Notes: generated by a model from the letters alone, not told the origin. DNA of 64,000 nucleotides from DTU098 sp964498525 (GCA_964498525.1 CAZCGU010000011.1:1-64000), one strand, 5' to 3'; shown: positions 9,138-18,710, numbered from the stretch's first letter. Made by a program: numbers and translations.

Positions 9138-10355
9138 ATGGACACAAAACCGCTGCCCGGCAAGGAAACTTCCTGGAAAAGAAATATAGCCTTTTTTTTA
9201 GCCAGTCAAAACATATCTCTTTTCGGCTCCTCCGTGGTCAGTTTCGCCATTATCTGGTATATCACCCTGTTGACCTCTTCCGGCAAATGGGTGATGCTTT
9301 TTACCATCTTCTCTTTATTGCCCCAGGTTCTTATTTCGCCCTGGGCCGGCGTCTGGGCGGACCGTTATAACCGCAAACATCTTATTATGCTGGCGGACGG
9401 CTTTATTGCCCTGGCCACGCTGGGCCTGGTGATTGCTTTTTGGGCCGGGTACCGGAGTATTGAGCTGCTTTTGGTAATTTCGTTTATCCGCTCAATGGGC
9501 GCAGGTATTCAAATGCCCGCCGTCATTGCCCTGTATCCGCAGATTGTGCCGCTGGGAAAATTGACCAGGGTGCAGGGGATCAACCAAACCTTGAGTTCAG
9601 TATTGATGCTGCTTTCTCCCGCAGTGGGCGGTATAGTGCTGGGGACTGTGGGGATTAGCTGGGCTTTTATGCTGGATGTGGTTACGGCCTCCCTGGCCAT
9701 CGCCGTGCTGAGCTTTATTGGCGTCGAAAAGATTAGCCGGCCCGGGGAAACGGCGTCTGTTTTCGCCGAGTTGCGCCAGGCGGTGGCCTATACCCTCAAT
9801 CACAAACTGCTCAGACAGGTTTTGCTTTACTTTGGGATATCCTTCTTCCTGATTACGCCGGCCGCGGTCTTAACGCCGTTGCTTGTTGAACGCAGCTTCG
9901 GCAGCGATGTTTGGCGGCTGACCGCGAACGAAATAGTCTGGACAGTTGGCTCCTTGGTGGGCGGGGTCTTTGTCTCCCTGCGCGGCGAATTCAAGGATAA
10001 AATCCTTGCTGTGGCTGTTGGTTTGGTGGCATTCGGCGTCTCTTTCGCTCTCCTGGGTGTGGCCGGTAATTTCACTGTTTATCTGCTTATCATGGGTGCG
10101 GCCGGATTGTTTTTGCCGGTTGTCGCCACCGCGCAAACTGTATTGATCCAGGAGAATGTGGAAGAAGCCATGATGGGGCGGGTCTTTTCCCTGGTGCAAA
10201 TCCTTACCGGCAGCGCAATGCCGGTGGCAATACTGTTTTTTGGCCCCCTTGCGGATATAATCTCCATCGAGGCAATTCTCCTGGTAACGGGTTTTTTACT
10301 GGCGGTGGCAGGTGTGTTTTATCAATTCACCAGTAAGAGAGCCGGCTTGAATTGA
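9138..10355 (+). CDS. MFS efflux transporter, EntS/MFS_3-like
   Basis: A 405-residue protein with about 12 hydrophobic segments. The cytoplasmic loop after TM2 carries the MFS motif A variant GVWADRYNRKH (about residue 73-83), as in the MFS_3 group that includes macrolide and siderophore exporters. The start has a purine-rich site (GAAGGGACG). It stands between two terminator-like elements (9067 and 11538) with an oxidoreductase gene 48 nt downstream, so the two may be cotranscribed. Drug or metabolite export is the usual role. The substrate cannot be told from sequence. Confidence 0.85.
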   Translation: MDTKPLPGKETSWKRNIAFFLASQNISLFGSSVVSFAIIWYITLLTSSGKWVMLFTIFSLLPQVLISPWAGVWADRYNRKHLIMLADGFIALATLGLVIAFWAGYRSIELLLVISFIRSMGAGIQMPAVIALYPQIVPLGKLTRVQGINQTLSSVLMLLSPAVGGIVLGTVGISWAFMLDVVTASLAIAVLSFIGVEKISRPGETASVFAELRQAVAYTLNHKLLRQVLLYFGISFFLITPAAVLTPLLVERSFGSDVWRLTANEIVWTVGSLVGGVFVSLRGEFKDKILAVAVGLVAFGVSFALLGVAGNFTVYLLIMGAAGLFLPVVATAQTVLIQENVEEAMMGRVFSLVQILTGSAMPVAILFFGPLADIISIEAILLVTGFLLAVAGVFYQFTSKRAGLN

Positions 10356-10402
10356 TGAAATTATAAATTGCCCTATAAATACTTTAAAAGGAGCGAAATT
10401 AA

Positions 10403-11479
10403 ATGAAATCTTTGTTTGACGAAACGGAACTGGCGGGTATGAGGCTGAAGAACAGGTTCATCCGCTCAGCAACCTTTGAAAGGCTTGCTGATAAAAATGG
10501 TCATATGACAAAAAGGCTGTACGGAATCTATGGAGATTTGGCAAAAGGGGGAGTAGGTACAATTATCACGGGGCTTACTTCTGTAAGCGATTTGGAGAAT
10601 GTTTATCACGGACAGGCGGGGATTTACGATAATACATTTATTGATGAGTATCAGGATTTGACAGGGATGGTTCACCGGTATAATGCCAATATCATCGTAC
10701 AGCTTGCCTGCAACGGTTCGCAAGCTTCAGTTGACGCAAATAGCGGCAAGGCAGTATGGGGACCGAGCCCGGTGGAAGACCTGGCCTTTAAAAATATCCC
10801 GCGGGAAATGACTGAGAGGGAGATTGTCTTGGTGCAAAAAGCCTTTGCTGATGCGGCGGAGAGAGCCAGGAAGGCCGGGTTTGATGGTGTCCAGATACAC
10901 GCGGCGCATGGCTTTTTATTAAGTAAATTTTTGACACCTTATTATAACCGCAGAACGGATCAATATAGCGGTAATTACGCGGACCGATCCAGAATGGTGC
11001 TGGAAACTTATGGGGCAATAAGGGACAGGGTTGGTCCGGACTATCCTGTGCTGGTAAAAATCAACAGTGAAGATTTTTTTGAGCAGGGGATGACTTTTTC
11101 AGATTGCAAGTATGTATGCCGCAAACTGGCTGACTTGGGAATAGACGCGATTGAAATCAGCGGCGGCAGCAGGTCCTCCCGCCCGAACGAGGGCTTCGCC
11201 CGCATAATTCCACCTGAACAAGAATCCTACTACAAAAAATATGCTTCTGAAGTCGCGCAAGAAATCAAAACGCCGGTCATATTAGTCGGCGGTAACAGGG
11301 ATGTTAAAGCAATGACAGATATTTTAAATAACACCGCTATTGAGTACTTTTCTCTTTGCCGGCCATTGATTTGTGAAAGCGATTTAATCAACCGCTGGGA
11401 AAAAGATACTGCTCCGGCAAAGTGTATTTCCTGTAATAAGTGCTTCAGCAGTGAAGGCACAATTTGTATTTTGGGATAA
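10403..11479 (+). CDS. Old yellow enzyme-type NADH:flavin oxidoreductase
   Basis: A 358-residue FMN TIM barrel of the OYE/2,4-dienoyl-CoA reductase N-terminal type. Hallmarks are FDETELAGMRLKNRFIRS at the start, the substrate-binding HAAHGFLLSKFLTPYYNRR (about 169-187) and the phosphate-binding VGGNRD near 293. The end has CISCNKCF plus a further Cys, resembling the iron-sulfur ligand set of the larger dienoyl-CoA reductases. The FAD/NADPH domain that normally follows is absent. A good site (AGGAG) precedes ATG 10403. Probable role: flavin-dependent reduction of an enone or a short unsaturated acid. Confidence 0.85.
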   Translation: MKSLFDETELAGMRLKNRFIRSATFERLADKNGHMTKRLYGIYGDLAKGGVGTIITGLTSVSDLENVYHGQAGIYDNTFIDEYQDLTGMVHRYNANIIVQLACNGSQASVDANSGKAVWGPSPVEDLAFKNIPREMTEREIVLVQKAFADAAERARKAGFDGVQIHAAHGFLLSKFLTPYYNRRTDQYSGNYADRSRMVLETYGAIRDRVGPDYPVLVKINSEDFFEQGMTFSDCKYVCRKLADLGIDAIEISGGSRSSRPNEGFARIIPPEQESYYKKYASEVAQEIKTPVILVGGNRDVKAMTDILNNTAIEYFSLCRPLICESDLINRWEKDTAPAKCISCNKCFSSEGTICILG

Positions 11480-11537
11480 TAATGGCGGCAGCGATAAGTC
11501 CGTATATCACAGTGCTCATTTGATCAATCAATATGCG

Positions 11538-11578
11538 GAATCCCCTGGCGCCGGGCGTCAAGGGATTCTGTATTCTTA
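11538..11578 (+). terminator. Terminator-like hairpin after the OYE gene
   Basis: GAATCCC (11538-11544) pairs with GGGATTC (11562-11568), and an inner TGGCG/CGTCA stem extends it. A T-rich stretch (TGTATTCTTAAT) follows. Confidence 0.55.
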
Positions 11579-11778
11579 ATCACACCCCGGGCAAAGGTTA
11601 TCGAAATGTCTTACCAAGTATCGATATATGCAGGAGATGATGCCGGTTGAAAACAGTATTGGCAAGTTGCCGCGTCGTTCTGTGCCGGTAAGTTATTTCT
11701 GTTATAATAATATTCAGCAGCAGACAGAACAACTGACCTGATTTAAGGTGATTATAAAAATAAAGGGTGTCATCGCAC

Positions 11779-13404
11779 ATGGGCAGGGATATTTTTTTTG
11801 ATGAGAAGACCAGGGCTATGGCTGCCGGAGTAACCCGCCTCCTGGACCCGGAACTGTTGGAAAAGGGAAAGGAGCATTGCCGGCAGGGCCGTGTGGAATA
11901 CGCCAGGTTGTTCGGACCGCGGATTTACGCCCAGGTTAAGGATATTGGGGACGGGAAGAAGTATGTTGTCCAATTTCATATCGACAACTTTCCCCTGAGC
12001 ACCTGCACTTGTGCCGGAAAACAACTGTGTGAGCATATTGCCGCCGTGTTTTTTCATCACTATGGTGACATGCCGGCGCCGGACGGGATATACCCCGGGG
12101 CCGGTGCTCCCGCCCGGGGGTTGACCTCCCCTGCGAAACAAGTGGTCCAAACAAAGAAAGCTCTTCCTGTTCCAACTCCGGAGGGGCCGGCGGAAAGCTG
12201 GTATAAGTATTATGAGCACCAGTACCGGCGGCTCAGGGAGGCCAAAAACAGCTATTTATATTCATTTCCCGTACGGCCGGCGGATGAAACGTACTTCACA
12301 GTCAGGTTATACGATGAATTTACCAGCCGCCTGTCACTTCAATGTGAGCGCTGGCCTTTGCCGGCCAGGGATTTGTTCCGCTTGTACGGCTGCTTGTTTT
12401 TTATGGCGGGGCTGGAGGAGCAGACGGAGGGACGGGAGCCCTCATCCGGGGACGGTTTTGGTGTTGGCCTGATTGAAGATGATTTTGATGATGCCTTTTC
12501 TTCTGTTGCATTTGTTTTGTCCGGCGGGTCTGCTGAATACCAGGATCATTTACTGAGGCTTGTTGAGATTGTTCACCTGTTTCTTTTCCAGGATGAGAAG
12601 AAGCTTTTTGATTGGCTTTGGATTTACCGCCTGCTGTGCGGGATTTTCGGCAATAGCCCGGAACGATGGGAAGAGGAAAGGACTTATCTGGAAGAAACGA
12701 TCAAGAAGGCTGGAGAAAACCGGCAGAAATATTATACTGCCGCCCTGGCGCTGGCCAGCCTGTATATTACCGGCGGCAGGAAGGAAGCGGCCCTGGCCGT
12801 GCTCCGGAAGCCGAAGGGGAAACGGGTCGGGGACATGCTCTTTTACCTGGACTGCCTGGCCGGGGCGGAGGATTGGGACACCCTGCTGGCCTGGCTGCGC
12901 TGGCTGGCCCCCGCGGTGCTGAAGGCCAAACCGGGGGTAGTTGAAAGCGTTTGCCGCTACTGCGCCAGGGGGGCGGAAAAGAGTGGTATGCCGGACCAAT
13001 TCGTCAAGCTGTTCCGGTTCTGGCTGCCCCACGGCCGCGTCTTCCCCGTCTACGCCAATTATCTCCTGGAGGCAGGCCTCTACAGGGAATGGGTTGAACT
13101 GAACCTGAGCTACCTGGGACACGCCGGTTTCAGTATTAACAAAGGCGACCTGCGGTTTCTGGAATCCCAGGAACCGGCAGTGCTGATTCCCCTGTACCAC
13201 CAGTGGGCGGCCAGGCTCATTGAGACCAAAGGCCGGAAATCCTACCAGGCGGCGGTCAGGCTTCTGAAAAAGCTGCGTTCTATCTATTTAAAACAAAAGA
13301 GAAAAAAGGAATGGGAAACCTTTATTTCCCGTCTTGCTTCGTACTACCCGCGCTTGAGGGCGTTTCAGGAAGAACTGCGGAAAGGAAAGCTGATCTCCCT
13401 ATGA
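11779..13404 (+). CDS. SWIM zinc finger protein
   Basis: A 541-residue protein with a SWIM motif (CTCAGKQLCEHIAAVFFHHY; CxC...CxH) at about residues 77-95, preceded by the typical 'pull-through' strand (YVVQFHIDNFPLSTCTC). SWIM fingers bind nucleic acid or protein. The rest is helical, Trp- and Leu-rich, and possibly TPR-like. I prefer ATG 11779 over GTG 11767 because AAAGGG abuts the GTG. The stop overlaps the next start (ATGA, 13401-13404), so translation with the SNF2 helicase is coupled. SWIM/SNF2 neighbours are a common bacterial pair of unknown job, possibly repair or defence. Confidence 0.85.
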   Translation: MGRDIFFDEKTRAMAAGVTRLLDPELLEKGKEHCRQGRVEYARLFGPRIYAQVKDIGDGKKYVVQFHIDNFPLSTCTCAGKQLCEHIAAVFFHHYGDMPAPDGIYPGAGAPARGLTSPAKQVVQTKKALPVPTPEGPAESWYKYYEHQYRRLREAKNSYLYSFPVRPADETYFTVRLYDEFTSRLSLQCERWPLPARDLFRLYGCLFFMAGLEEQTEGREPSSGDGFGVGLIEDDFDDAFSSVAFVLSGGSAEYQDHLLRLVEIVHLFLFQDEKKLFDWLWIYRLLCGIFGNSPERWEEERTYLEETIKKAGENRQKYYTAALALASLYITGGRKEAALAVLRKPKGKRVGDMLFYLDCLAGAEDWDTLLAWLRWLAPAVLKAKPGVVESVCRYCARGAEKSGMPDQFVKLFRFWLPHGRVFPVYANYLLEAGLYREWVELNLSYLGHAGFSINKGDLRFLESQEPAVLIPLYHQWAARLIETKGRKSYQAAVRLLKKLRSIYLKQKRKKEWETFISRLASYYPRLRAFQEELRKGKLISL

Positions 13405-16400
13405 CGGATTGCGGCATCAAAGTTTTTTTAGAGTGGGTTTCAGGAAAGGGATTTTTCCTTTGGAGCGGCGGCAGGGCAGTATACGGTCTTGATTTGATAT
13501 ACCTGCTTTTTGCCAGACATGAGCCTTCCTGCTACGGGACATTCATCGACAGCGGCAACTACCTGGGCAGGGACGGGTTTTTTCTCACCCCAATTACAGC
13601 CCTGGAATTCCTTACCGGCCGAACCTGGTCCGGTGAAATGGAATGGTATTGGGACAAAGGAATTATTGAGCTCAGGGCAGCGGCGCCGCTGTTAAAGGAA
13701 GCCCTGGCCGCGGGTCACTGGAAGCCGGACTACGATCTTTGGGCGGCGGGCCGGCGGGGGTGGCGCCTGGATTGGGAGCGGGCCTGCGCCACTGACCTGC
13801 CGGAGGCGGCCATGACGCTGCCCTGCCTGGAAGAGTGGGCCGGTTTGATCATCGAGGAATTGATTGAACAGGACCCGCTTATAGGAGGGGCCTGGGGGGA
13901 AGTAATGTCGTCTTACCCGCTGCTGGTTCCCCTCCGGGATCCCCAGCCGGCAACCGGCGACGAAGAAACCTGGCTGGAGGCCGTGGGTTGGCGGCAGGAT
14001 AACTCGCCCTTCCGGACCTGCCTGGAACTGGCTGAGCCGGAGAAGGACGGCGCCCCCTGGGGCCTAAATATTATGTTACAGGATAAGCAGGATGTCACCC
14101 GGGTATTTCCCTGGGAACCAGGGGAGCTCGGAGAATCCGGGGAGCCCGGAGGCGCGGTATGGACAGGGGTAGCCGGGGAATCAGGCAGGCCCGGGGAATC
14201 TGCCGGGACCGGTGAAAACGGTTGGACAGGGAAGTTCAGTGAATCCGGGGGTTCCAGTGAGTCATGTAAGTGCGGTGAGTCTGGGAAGTCAGTCGAGTTC
14301 GGAGAATCCGGCGAGTCCGGAGAACCCAGGGGGGCAAACGACAATGGGTTTTGGACGTCCGGCGGGCCCGGGGAATCCGGCAAGTCTCACCGGGATACCC
14401 CGCTGCCGCCGGAATGGCGGCGGCACCGGGGACGTATCCGGCGCGACGCGGGGAAATGGATGGACATTCTGCCCTGGCTGAGGGATGCCGGCGGGGGCGG
14501 TGCGGAAGAGGGGGCCGGGCTGCGCCGGGAACTGAATGAAGCGGAAGCCTGGGAATTTCTTGATTCCGGGAGCGTCCGGCTGGTCCAGGCCGGGCATACT
14601 GTCCTGCTGCCCAAATGGTGGGGGGAAGTCAAAAAGCTCGTACCGGCCCTGAAAATAAGGACCCGTTCCTCGGTGGGCGCCTGGCAGGAAAGCCGGCTGG
14701 GGGTCGACCAGATTGTGCAATTTGACTGGAACCTGGCAGTGGGCGATCTGGAGCTGCCGGAAGCGGAATTTCGCGAAATAGTCAAGAAAAAGCGGCGTCT
14801 GATGCAGATCCGGGGCAAATGGATCCGACTTGATCCTTCTTATTTAAAAAAGATCCAGAAGTTCATCCGGAAAAAAGAAGGCCTTTCTCTGGGCGATATA
14901 CTGCATCTGCGCCTGCTGGGGCCGGCCGCGGCAACCCCGGCGGAACAAGAGGCGGGCGCGGAGGATGATCCGCTCCGGGTGGAGGTTGAACTGAGCGGGC
15001 AGCTGGCGCGGATGGTTGAACAGCTGGGCAACCTCACTGAAATAACTGTTCCGGAGGTGGCGTTGTCTTTCCGGGGCGCCCTGCGGCCATACCAGCAAAT
15101 GGGCGCCGCCTGGATGTTGTTCCTGCGCCGCTTCGGCCTGGGGTGTTGTCTGGCTGACGACATGGGCCTGGGCAAAACAATCCAGTGGATTGCCTACCTG
15201 TTAAAAGTCCGGGAAGAAGAAAATCCAACCCAACCGGCCCTGCTGATCTGCCCCACGTCGGTCCTGGGCAACTGGCAGAAGGAATTGGCCCGCTTTGCCC
15301 CGGAGGTGGGTGTCCGTCTGCATTACGGCCCCCAGCGGTCCAGGGGCGCTGATTTTCTCCCCTCCGTACAAGGGGCCGGCGTGGTGCTTACGTCATACAA
15401 TCTGGCGCACCTGGATGAAGCTGAACTATCCGCGGTGGATTGGGACTGCATCTGTCTGGACGAAGCCCAGAACATTAAAAACGCCTATACCAAGCAGGCC
15501 GCGGCAATCAGGCGGTTAAAAGGGCGCCATCGCATCGCCATGACGGGAACCCCGATGGAAAACCGCCTCACCGAGCTGTGGTCCATTTATGACTTTATTA
15601 ACCCCGGTTACCTCGGGGGCAGCGGGGAGTTCAGCCGCAAGTTTGTCGGCGTCATCGAGAAAAAAAAGGACGAGGCGGATATCAGCCGGGTGCAGAAGCT
15701 GATCCGTCCTTTCCTCCTGCGCCGGGTTAAAAGCGACCCGGCCATAGAACTGGATCTGCCGGAGAAGCAGGAGCAGAAGGAATACGTACCGTTGACGGTG
15801 GAACAGGCCTCCCTTTATGAAAGCGTCCTGCGCGATCTTTTTGAAAAACTGGAGGAATATGAGGGTATGGGCCGCCGTGGTCTGATTCTGTCCACCCTGA
15901 GCAGGCTGAAGCAGGTCTGTAACCACCCGGCGCTGTTGCTTAAAGAAGACCCGCCGGGAAAAGTCCGGGACATCAGCGGACGTTCCAAAAAAGTGGAGCG
16001 CCTTCTGGAAATGATTGCCCAGTTGCGCCAGGAAGGGGATCGCTGTCTTATATTTACGCAGTTCGTCAGAATGGGCCAACTGCTTCAGGAGGTATTGCTG
16101 AGGGAGCTGGGAGAGCCTTCCTATTATTTGTTTGGCGGCACCCCCAGGAAGGAGCGGGACCAAATGGTGGCCCGTTTCCAGGGGTCGGCCTCAAACGGCG
16201 GGGATAGCCCCAATATTTTCATCCTTTCCTTGAAGGCCGGCGGCCTGGGGCTGAACCTCACTGCCGCCAACCACGTCTTTCATTTTGACCGCTGGTGGAA
16301 CCCTGCCGTGGAAAACCAGGCCACCGACCGCTCCCATAGGATTGGGCAGAACCGTCACGTTATGGTTCATAAGTTCATCAGCCTGGGAACCATGGAGGAG

Positions 16401-16538
16401 CGTATCGATGAAGTGCTGGAACGCAAGTCGGATTTAAGCGAGCGGATCATCGGCGGCAGTGAGGCCTGGCTCACAGAAATCTCCACCGGCGAACTGAGAG
16501 AGCTTTTCACCCTCCGCAAAGATTGGGTGAGCGTCTGA
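13401..16538 (+). CDS. SNF2-family helicase/translocase with collagen-like insert
   Basis: A 1045-residue SNF2 ATPase. The N-terminal half resembles the bacterial SNF2-associated domain. A low-complexity Gly/Glu/Ser/Pro-rich stretch (about 240-333, repeated GESGE/GESGK) interrupts it. The ATPase core has Q-motif LRPYQQMGAAWM, Walker A DDMGLGKT (about 588), DEAQ box (about 688), MTGTPMENRLTELWS (motif III region) and the C-terminal helicase lobe GLGLNLTAANHVFHFDRWWNP...QATDRSHRIGQ (about 947-985). The start is ATG 13401, overlapping the SWIM gene stop. An earlier in-frame ATG at 13311 lies inside that gene and is less likely. It would use ATP to translocate on DNA, remodelling bound protein. 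No methylase or nuclease gene is adjacent. Confidence 0.9.
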   Translation: MTDCGIKVFLEWVSGKGFFLWSGGRAVYGLDLIYLLFARHEPSCYGTFIDSGNYLGRDGFFLTPITALEFLTGRTWSGEMEWYWDKGIIELRAAAPLLKEALAAGHWKPDYDLWAAGRRGWRLDWERACATDLPEAAMTLPCLEEWAGLIIEELIEQDPLIGGAWGEVMSSYPLLVPLRDPQPATGDEETWLEAVGWRQDNSPFRTCLELAEPEKDGAPWGLNIMLQDKQDVTRVFPWEPGELGESGEPGGAVWTGVAGESGRPGESAGTGENGWTGKFSESGGSSESCKCGESGKSVEFGESGESGEPRGANDNGFWTSGGPGESGKSHRDTPLPPEWRRHRGRIRRDAGKWMDILPWLRDAGGGGAEEGAGLRRELNEAEAWEFLDSGSVRLVQAGHTVLLPKWWGEVKKLVPALKIRTRSSVGAWQESRLGVDQIVQFDWNLAVGDLELPEAEFREIVKKKRRLMQIRGKWIRLDPSYLKKIQKFIRKKEGLSLGDILHLRLLGPAAATPAEQEAGAEDDPLRVEVELSGQLARMVEQLGNLTEITVPEVALSFRGALRPYQQMGAAWMLFLRRFGLGCCLADDMGLGKTIQWIAYLLKVREEENPTQPALLICPTSVLGNWQKELARFAPEVGVRLHYGPQRSRGADFLPSVQGAGVVLTSYNLAHLDEAELSAVDWDCICLDEAQNIKNAYTKQAAAIRRLKGRHRIAMTGTPMENRLTELWSIYDFINPGYLGGSGEFSRKFVGVIEKKKDEADISRVQKLIRPFLLRRVKSDPAIELDLPEKQEQKEYVPLTVEQASLYESVLRDLFEKLEEYEGMGRRGLILSTLSRLKQVCNHPALLLKEDPPGKVRDISGRSKKVERLLEMIAQLRQEGDRCLIFTQFVRMGQLLQEVLLRELGEPSYYLFGGTPRKERDQMVARFQGSASNGGDSPNIFILSLKAGGLGLNLTAANHVFHFDRWWNPAVENQATDRSHRIGQNRHVMVHKFISLGTMEERIDEVLERKSDLSERIIGGSEAWLTEISTGELRELFTLRKDWVSV

Positions 16539-16595
16539 TCCGCCGTTATTGGAGTAATTCCGGGGCGAATCAGGCCAGGGGGAGGGGGATCCTAC

Positions 16596-16796
16596 TTGAG
16601 AGCAAAAAAGAAAGAGAAGAATAAAGCGAAGCGTATGGCCGGGAAAAAGGCCGCCGCCGCCAAAAACGAGGGGACCGCTGGTACAGCCTTAAGCCCGGAG
16701 CCGGCGGGTCTTAAACACATGTCCGGTGAGTGGCGGGAGTTTTACAGGCTGGTAATTGAAAGGGTGAAGAAGGAAGGCGGCAATCATACCTTGTAA
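16596..16796 (+). CDS. Small Lys/Ala-rich hypothetical protein
   Basis: 66 codons from TTG 16596, with a very strong purine site (GGGGGAGGGGG, 16579-16589) 6 nt upstream. The N-terminus is highly basic (MRAKKKEKNKAKRMAGKKAAAAKNEG) and the C-terminus amphipathic (HMSGEWREFYRLVIERVKK). It lies 57 nt after the SNF2 stop on the same strand and may share its transcript. The basic head suggests nucleic-acid contact; no family is recognised. Confidence 0.6.
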   Translation: MRAKKKEKNKAKRMAGKKAAAAKNEGTAGTALSPEPAGLKHMSGEWREFYRLVIERVKKEGGNHTL

Positions 16797-17058
16797 CAAC
16801 CCTGGGGTAAAGTTGCGCAAGGGGTTTTTCTGGCCGGCCTTTTAATTCCAGGCTAAGAGGAATGCCGTCAATCGGAATCCTGGAGGCAACGCCATCAGTT
16901 GGGATTGAAACCCAGAGCTGGGTTTTCACCAGGCTTGTTGATCGCAACATTATCATACCTATCTCTTTAAGCCATTTTACCATTGTTATGGATAACCAGA
17001 CCGAGATGGACATTCAGGCCGGGTGAAGTACGAGAGATGTTAAAATAGAGTTTCCCAG

Positions 17059-18066
17059 TTACCCCAGCCGGGTCCCCGCTTCGGCCAGCATCTGCCGGAT
17101 AGGCAGGTTATAGGGGCACCTTTCTTCACATTCGCCGCACTGGATGCAGGCTTCCACCCCAACCCCCAGGCTCCGGTAGCGCTCTCTGGCCCATTCATGT
17201 AAATTGTATCTGGTGTAATAGCCGTCCAGCAAAAATACCGCCGGGATATCGATTTGCCGGTTGCAGGGCTTGCAGTATTCACAGCGCCTGCAAAAGGCGC
17301 CGCCCAGGGTTTCGGCTTCCCCGGCCAGTTCTTCCCTCTCGGCGGCGGTCAGGGGCAGCAGGGCATTTCCCACTCCGGCGTTTTCCTCCACCTGCCGGAG
17401 CGAATCCATCCCGGGGATGGCGGTGGTTACATCGTGTTCCAGGATGTACCGCAGGGCCAGGTTCCCCCGGGTCAAAGCGCCGCCGGCCATTGGTTTCATA
17501 ACAATTACCCCCGTGCCCCTGGCCCCGGCTTGTTGCAACAGCTCCGGAACGCCTCCGGTTTCCACCACGTTAAAAGGAAACTGCACCGTTTCAATTTCCT
17601 TCAGGTCCAGGATTCGGGCCAGGAATTCCTTAATATGTCCCGTTATCCCTATGTGCCTGACCAGGCCCGCTTTTTTAGCCTCAATCAATGCAGCCAGGGC
17701 GCCCTCCGGGCTGAGGACTTTGTCCAGTTCCCCCTGGCTCTTGACATTGTGCAGCTGGTACAGGTCGATATAGTCCAGGCCCATGGTTTTAAGGCTGACC
17801 TTAATTTCCGCGGCCATGGCTTCGCCTGTTCTGGCCATGGATTTGGTGGCGATGACGGCCTCATTTCTCCTGGCTTTTAAAGCCGCGCCGAGCTTTTCCT
17901 CGCTGTCGGTGTAGCCGCGGGCGGTATCAAAAAAATTGATGCCCAGATCCAGGGCCCTGTTCACAATGCCGTGGGCTTCCACAGCTGAAACCCGCTGAAT
18001 GGGGATGCCGCCGAATCCCACCACGGATACCTTTAATCCTGTTTTACCCAGTACTCTGTATTCCAT
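17059..18066 (-). CDS. Aldo/keto reductase with C-terminal ferredoxin-like Fe-S motif
   Basis: A 335-residue protein. The AKR barrel shows GFGGIPIQRVS, FFDTARGYTDSEEKLGAAL (catalytic Asp and Tyr, about 50-60), ATKSM (Lys) and LYQLHNVKS (His). The tail carries CRRCEYCKPC (about 250) and a [4Fe-4S]-type CIQCGECEERCPYNLP (about 310-325). Such Fe-S AKRs are common in anaerobic Clostridia, and their electron donors and substrates are mostly unknown. The start is ATG 18066, six bases after GGAGGG; the TTG at 18072 abuts that site. The gene stands alone on this strand. Confidence 0.85.
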   Translation of the reverse strand: MEYRVLGKTGLKVSVVGFGGIPIQRVSAVEAHGIVNRALDLGINFFDTARGYTDSEEKLGAALKARRNEAVIATKSMARTGEAMAAEIKVSLKTMGLDYIDLYQLHNVKSQGELDKVLSPEGALAALIEAKKAGLVRHIGITGHIKEFLARILDLKEIETVQFPFNVVETGGVPELLQQAGARGTGVIVMKPMAGGALTRGNLALRYILEHDVTTAIPGMDSLRQVEENAGVGNALLPLTAAEREELAGEAETLGGAFCRRCEYCKPCNRQIDIPAVFLLDGYYTRYNLHEWARERYRSLGVGVEACIQCGECEERCPYNLPIRQMLAEAGTRLG

Positions 18067-18447
18067 TGTCAACCCTCCATTAAATAAAACTAAAAACCTT
18101 TTCTTTCCCAGTGCTTTGTATATCCTATGGTTTTATCCACTTGACTGAAATTGTTGCCCGGGACAAGCCCATGTACAGTCTTAGGGTAACATAAACCCGG
18201 GAAAAGGGAAATCCCCGTCTTCGAAGAGCTTTCCGCCAGTTCCCGTCGGTTCCCGGCCTTTACCCAGGCCGGTTTGTCTTTGCAGTTGACGCGGTGGCTG
18301 ACGGTTAGCAGCTTATGGCTAACGGTTAACGAAAAGAGGGGACCCCGGACAGTGTTGGGCAGCCTTCTTTGTATAAAAAACAAATTATATTAGGTGGAAT
18401 CAGCAATGCGTCCGGCGATAAAAAGTGCCTGTTGAAATATTAACCCA
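18067..18447. other. Intergenic region without clear gene
   Basis: Between divergent aldo/keto reductase and RND genes. It has an imperfect inverted/direct repeat of the TTAGC/GCTAAC kind near 18300-18330 (GGTTAGCAGCTTATGGCTAACGG in outline). Two minus frames are open, but they lack good starts or familiar products. Confidence 0.5.
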
Positions 18448-18476
18448 TTGTAGCGCATCTTTCATAAAGCTATAAT
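18448..18476 (+). promoter_or_regulatory. Sigma-A promoter of RND leader
   Basis: TTGTAG at 18448-18453, a 17-bp spacer and TATAAT at 18471-18476. Transcription would start near 18483, about 320 nt before the adaptor gene start. Confidence 0.65.
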
Positions 18477-18581
18477 AAAGAGAAAACTTTTTTAAGGTAT
18501 TAATTTTGCAGATGCGTATATACAGCCATAAAGCGGCTGCAAAGTTCCCCGGGTTAATAACCTTCCCCGGAATCCTTCGAA

Positions 18582-18690
18582 GCGGTGAAGCCCCGGTTTA
18601 TACCATCCCCCGGAAAAAGTTTTGAATTGAACCGGAACAGGCGGAGCCCCGGTTTTATAGCCTCCCCGGGAAACCTGTGGAACAGGCGGA
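18582..18690 (+). repeat. Two-unit tandem repeat in RND leader
   Basis: Unit 1 (18582-18640) and unit 2 (18641-18685) both begin GCGG..AGCCCCGGTTT and end GGAACAG, with CCCCGG in the middle; a third GCGG start follows. The units contain CCCCGG/CCGG complementary pieces and so could form similar stem-loops in RNA. Confidence 0.6.
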
Positions 18691-18710
18691 AACTTTTCCG
18701 CCAAATTTTT
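18685..18710 (+). terminator. Intrinsic terminator inside RND leader (possible attenuator)
   Basis: GGCGGAAA (18685-18692) pairs with TTTCCGCC (18695-18702), followed by AAATTTTT. It sits about 200 nt after the promoter and about 100 nt before the adaptor start, so it could end transcription before the operon. Confidence 0.6.

Noticed and set aside
13913..14383. Minus-strand Pro/Ser/Asp-rich frame
   Set aside because: It is the mirror of the Gly/Glu/Ser repeat in the SNF2 gene, not an independent gene.
14121..14400. Repetitive DNA that could be mistaken for a CRISPR array
   Set aside because: Units are short, variable and in frame within the SNF2 gene; there are no spacers or cas genes.
16711..17013. 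Minus-strand 100-codon frame between the SNF2 cassette and aldo/keto reductase
   Set aside because: Overlaps the well-supported small gene at 16596-16796; no site or homology recognised.
18090..18704. Two minus frames in the RND upstream region
   Set aside because: They run against the predicted leader, and their sequence follows the CCGG-rich repeats; no family likeness.
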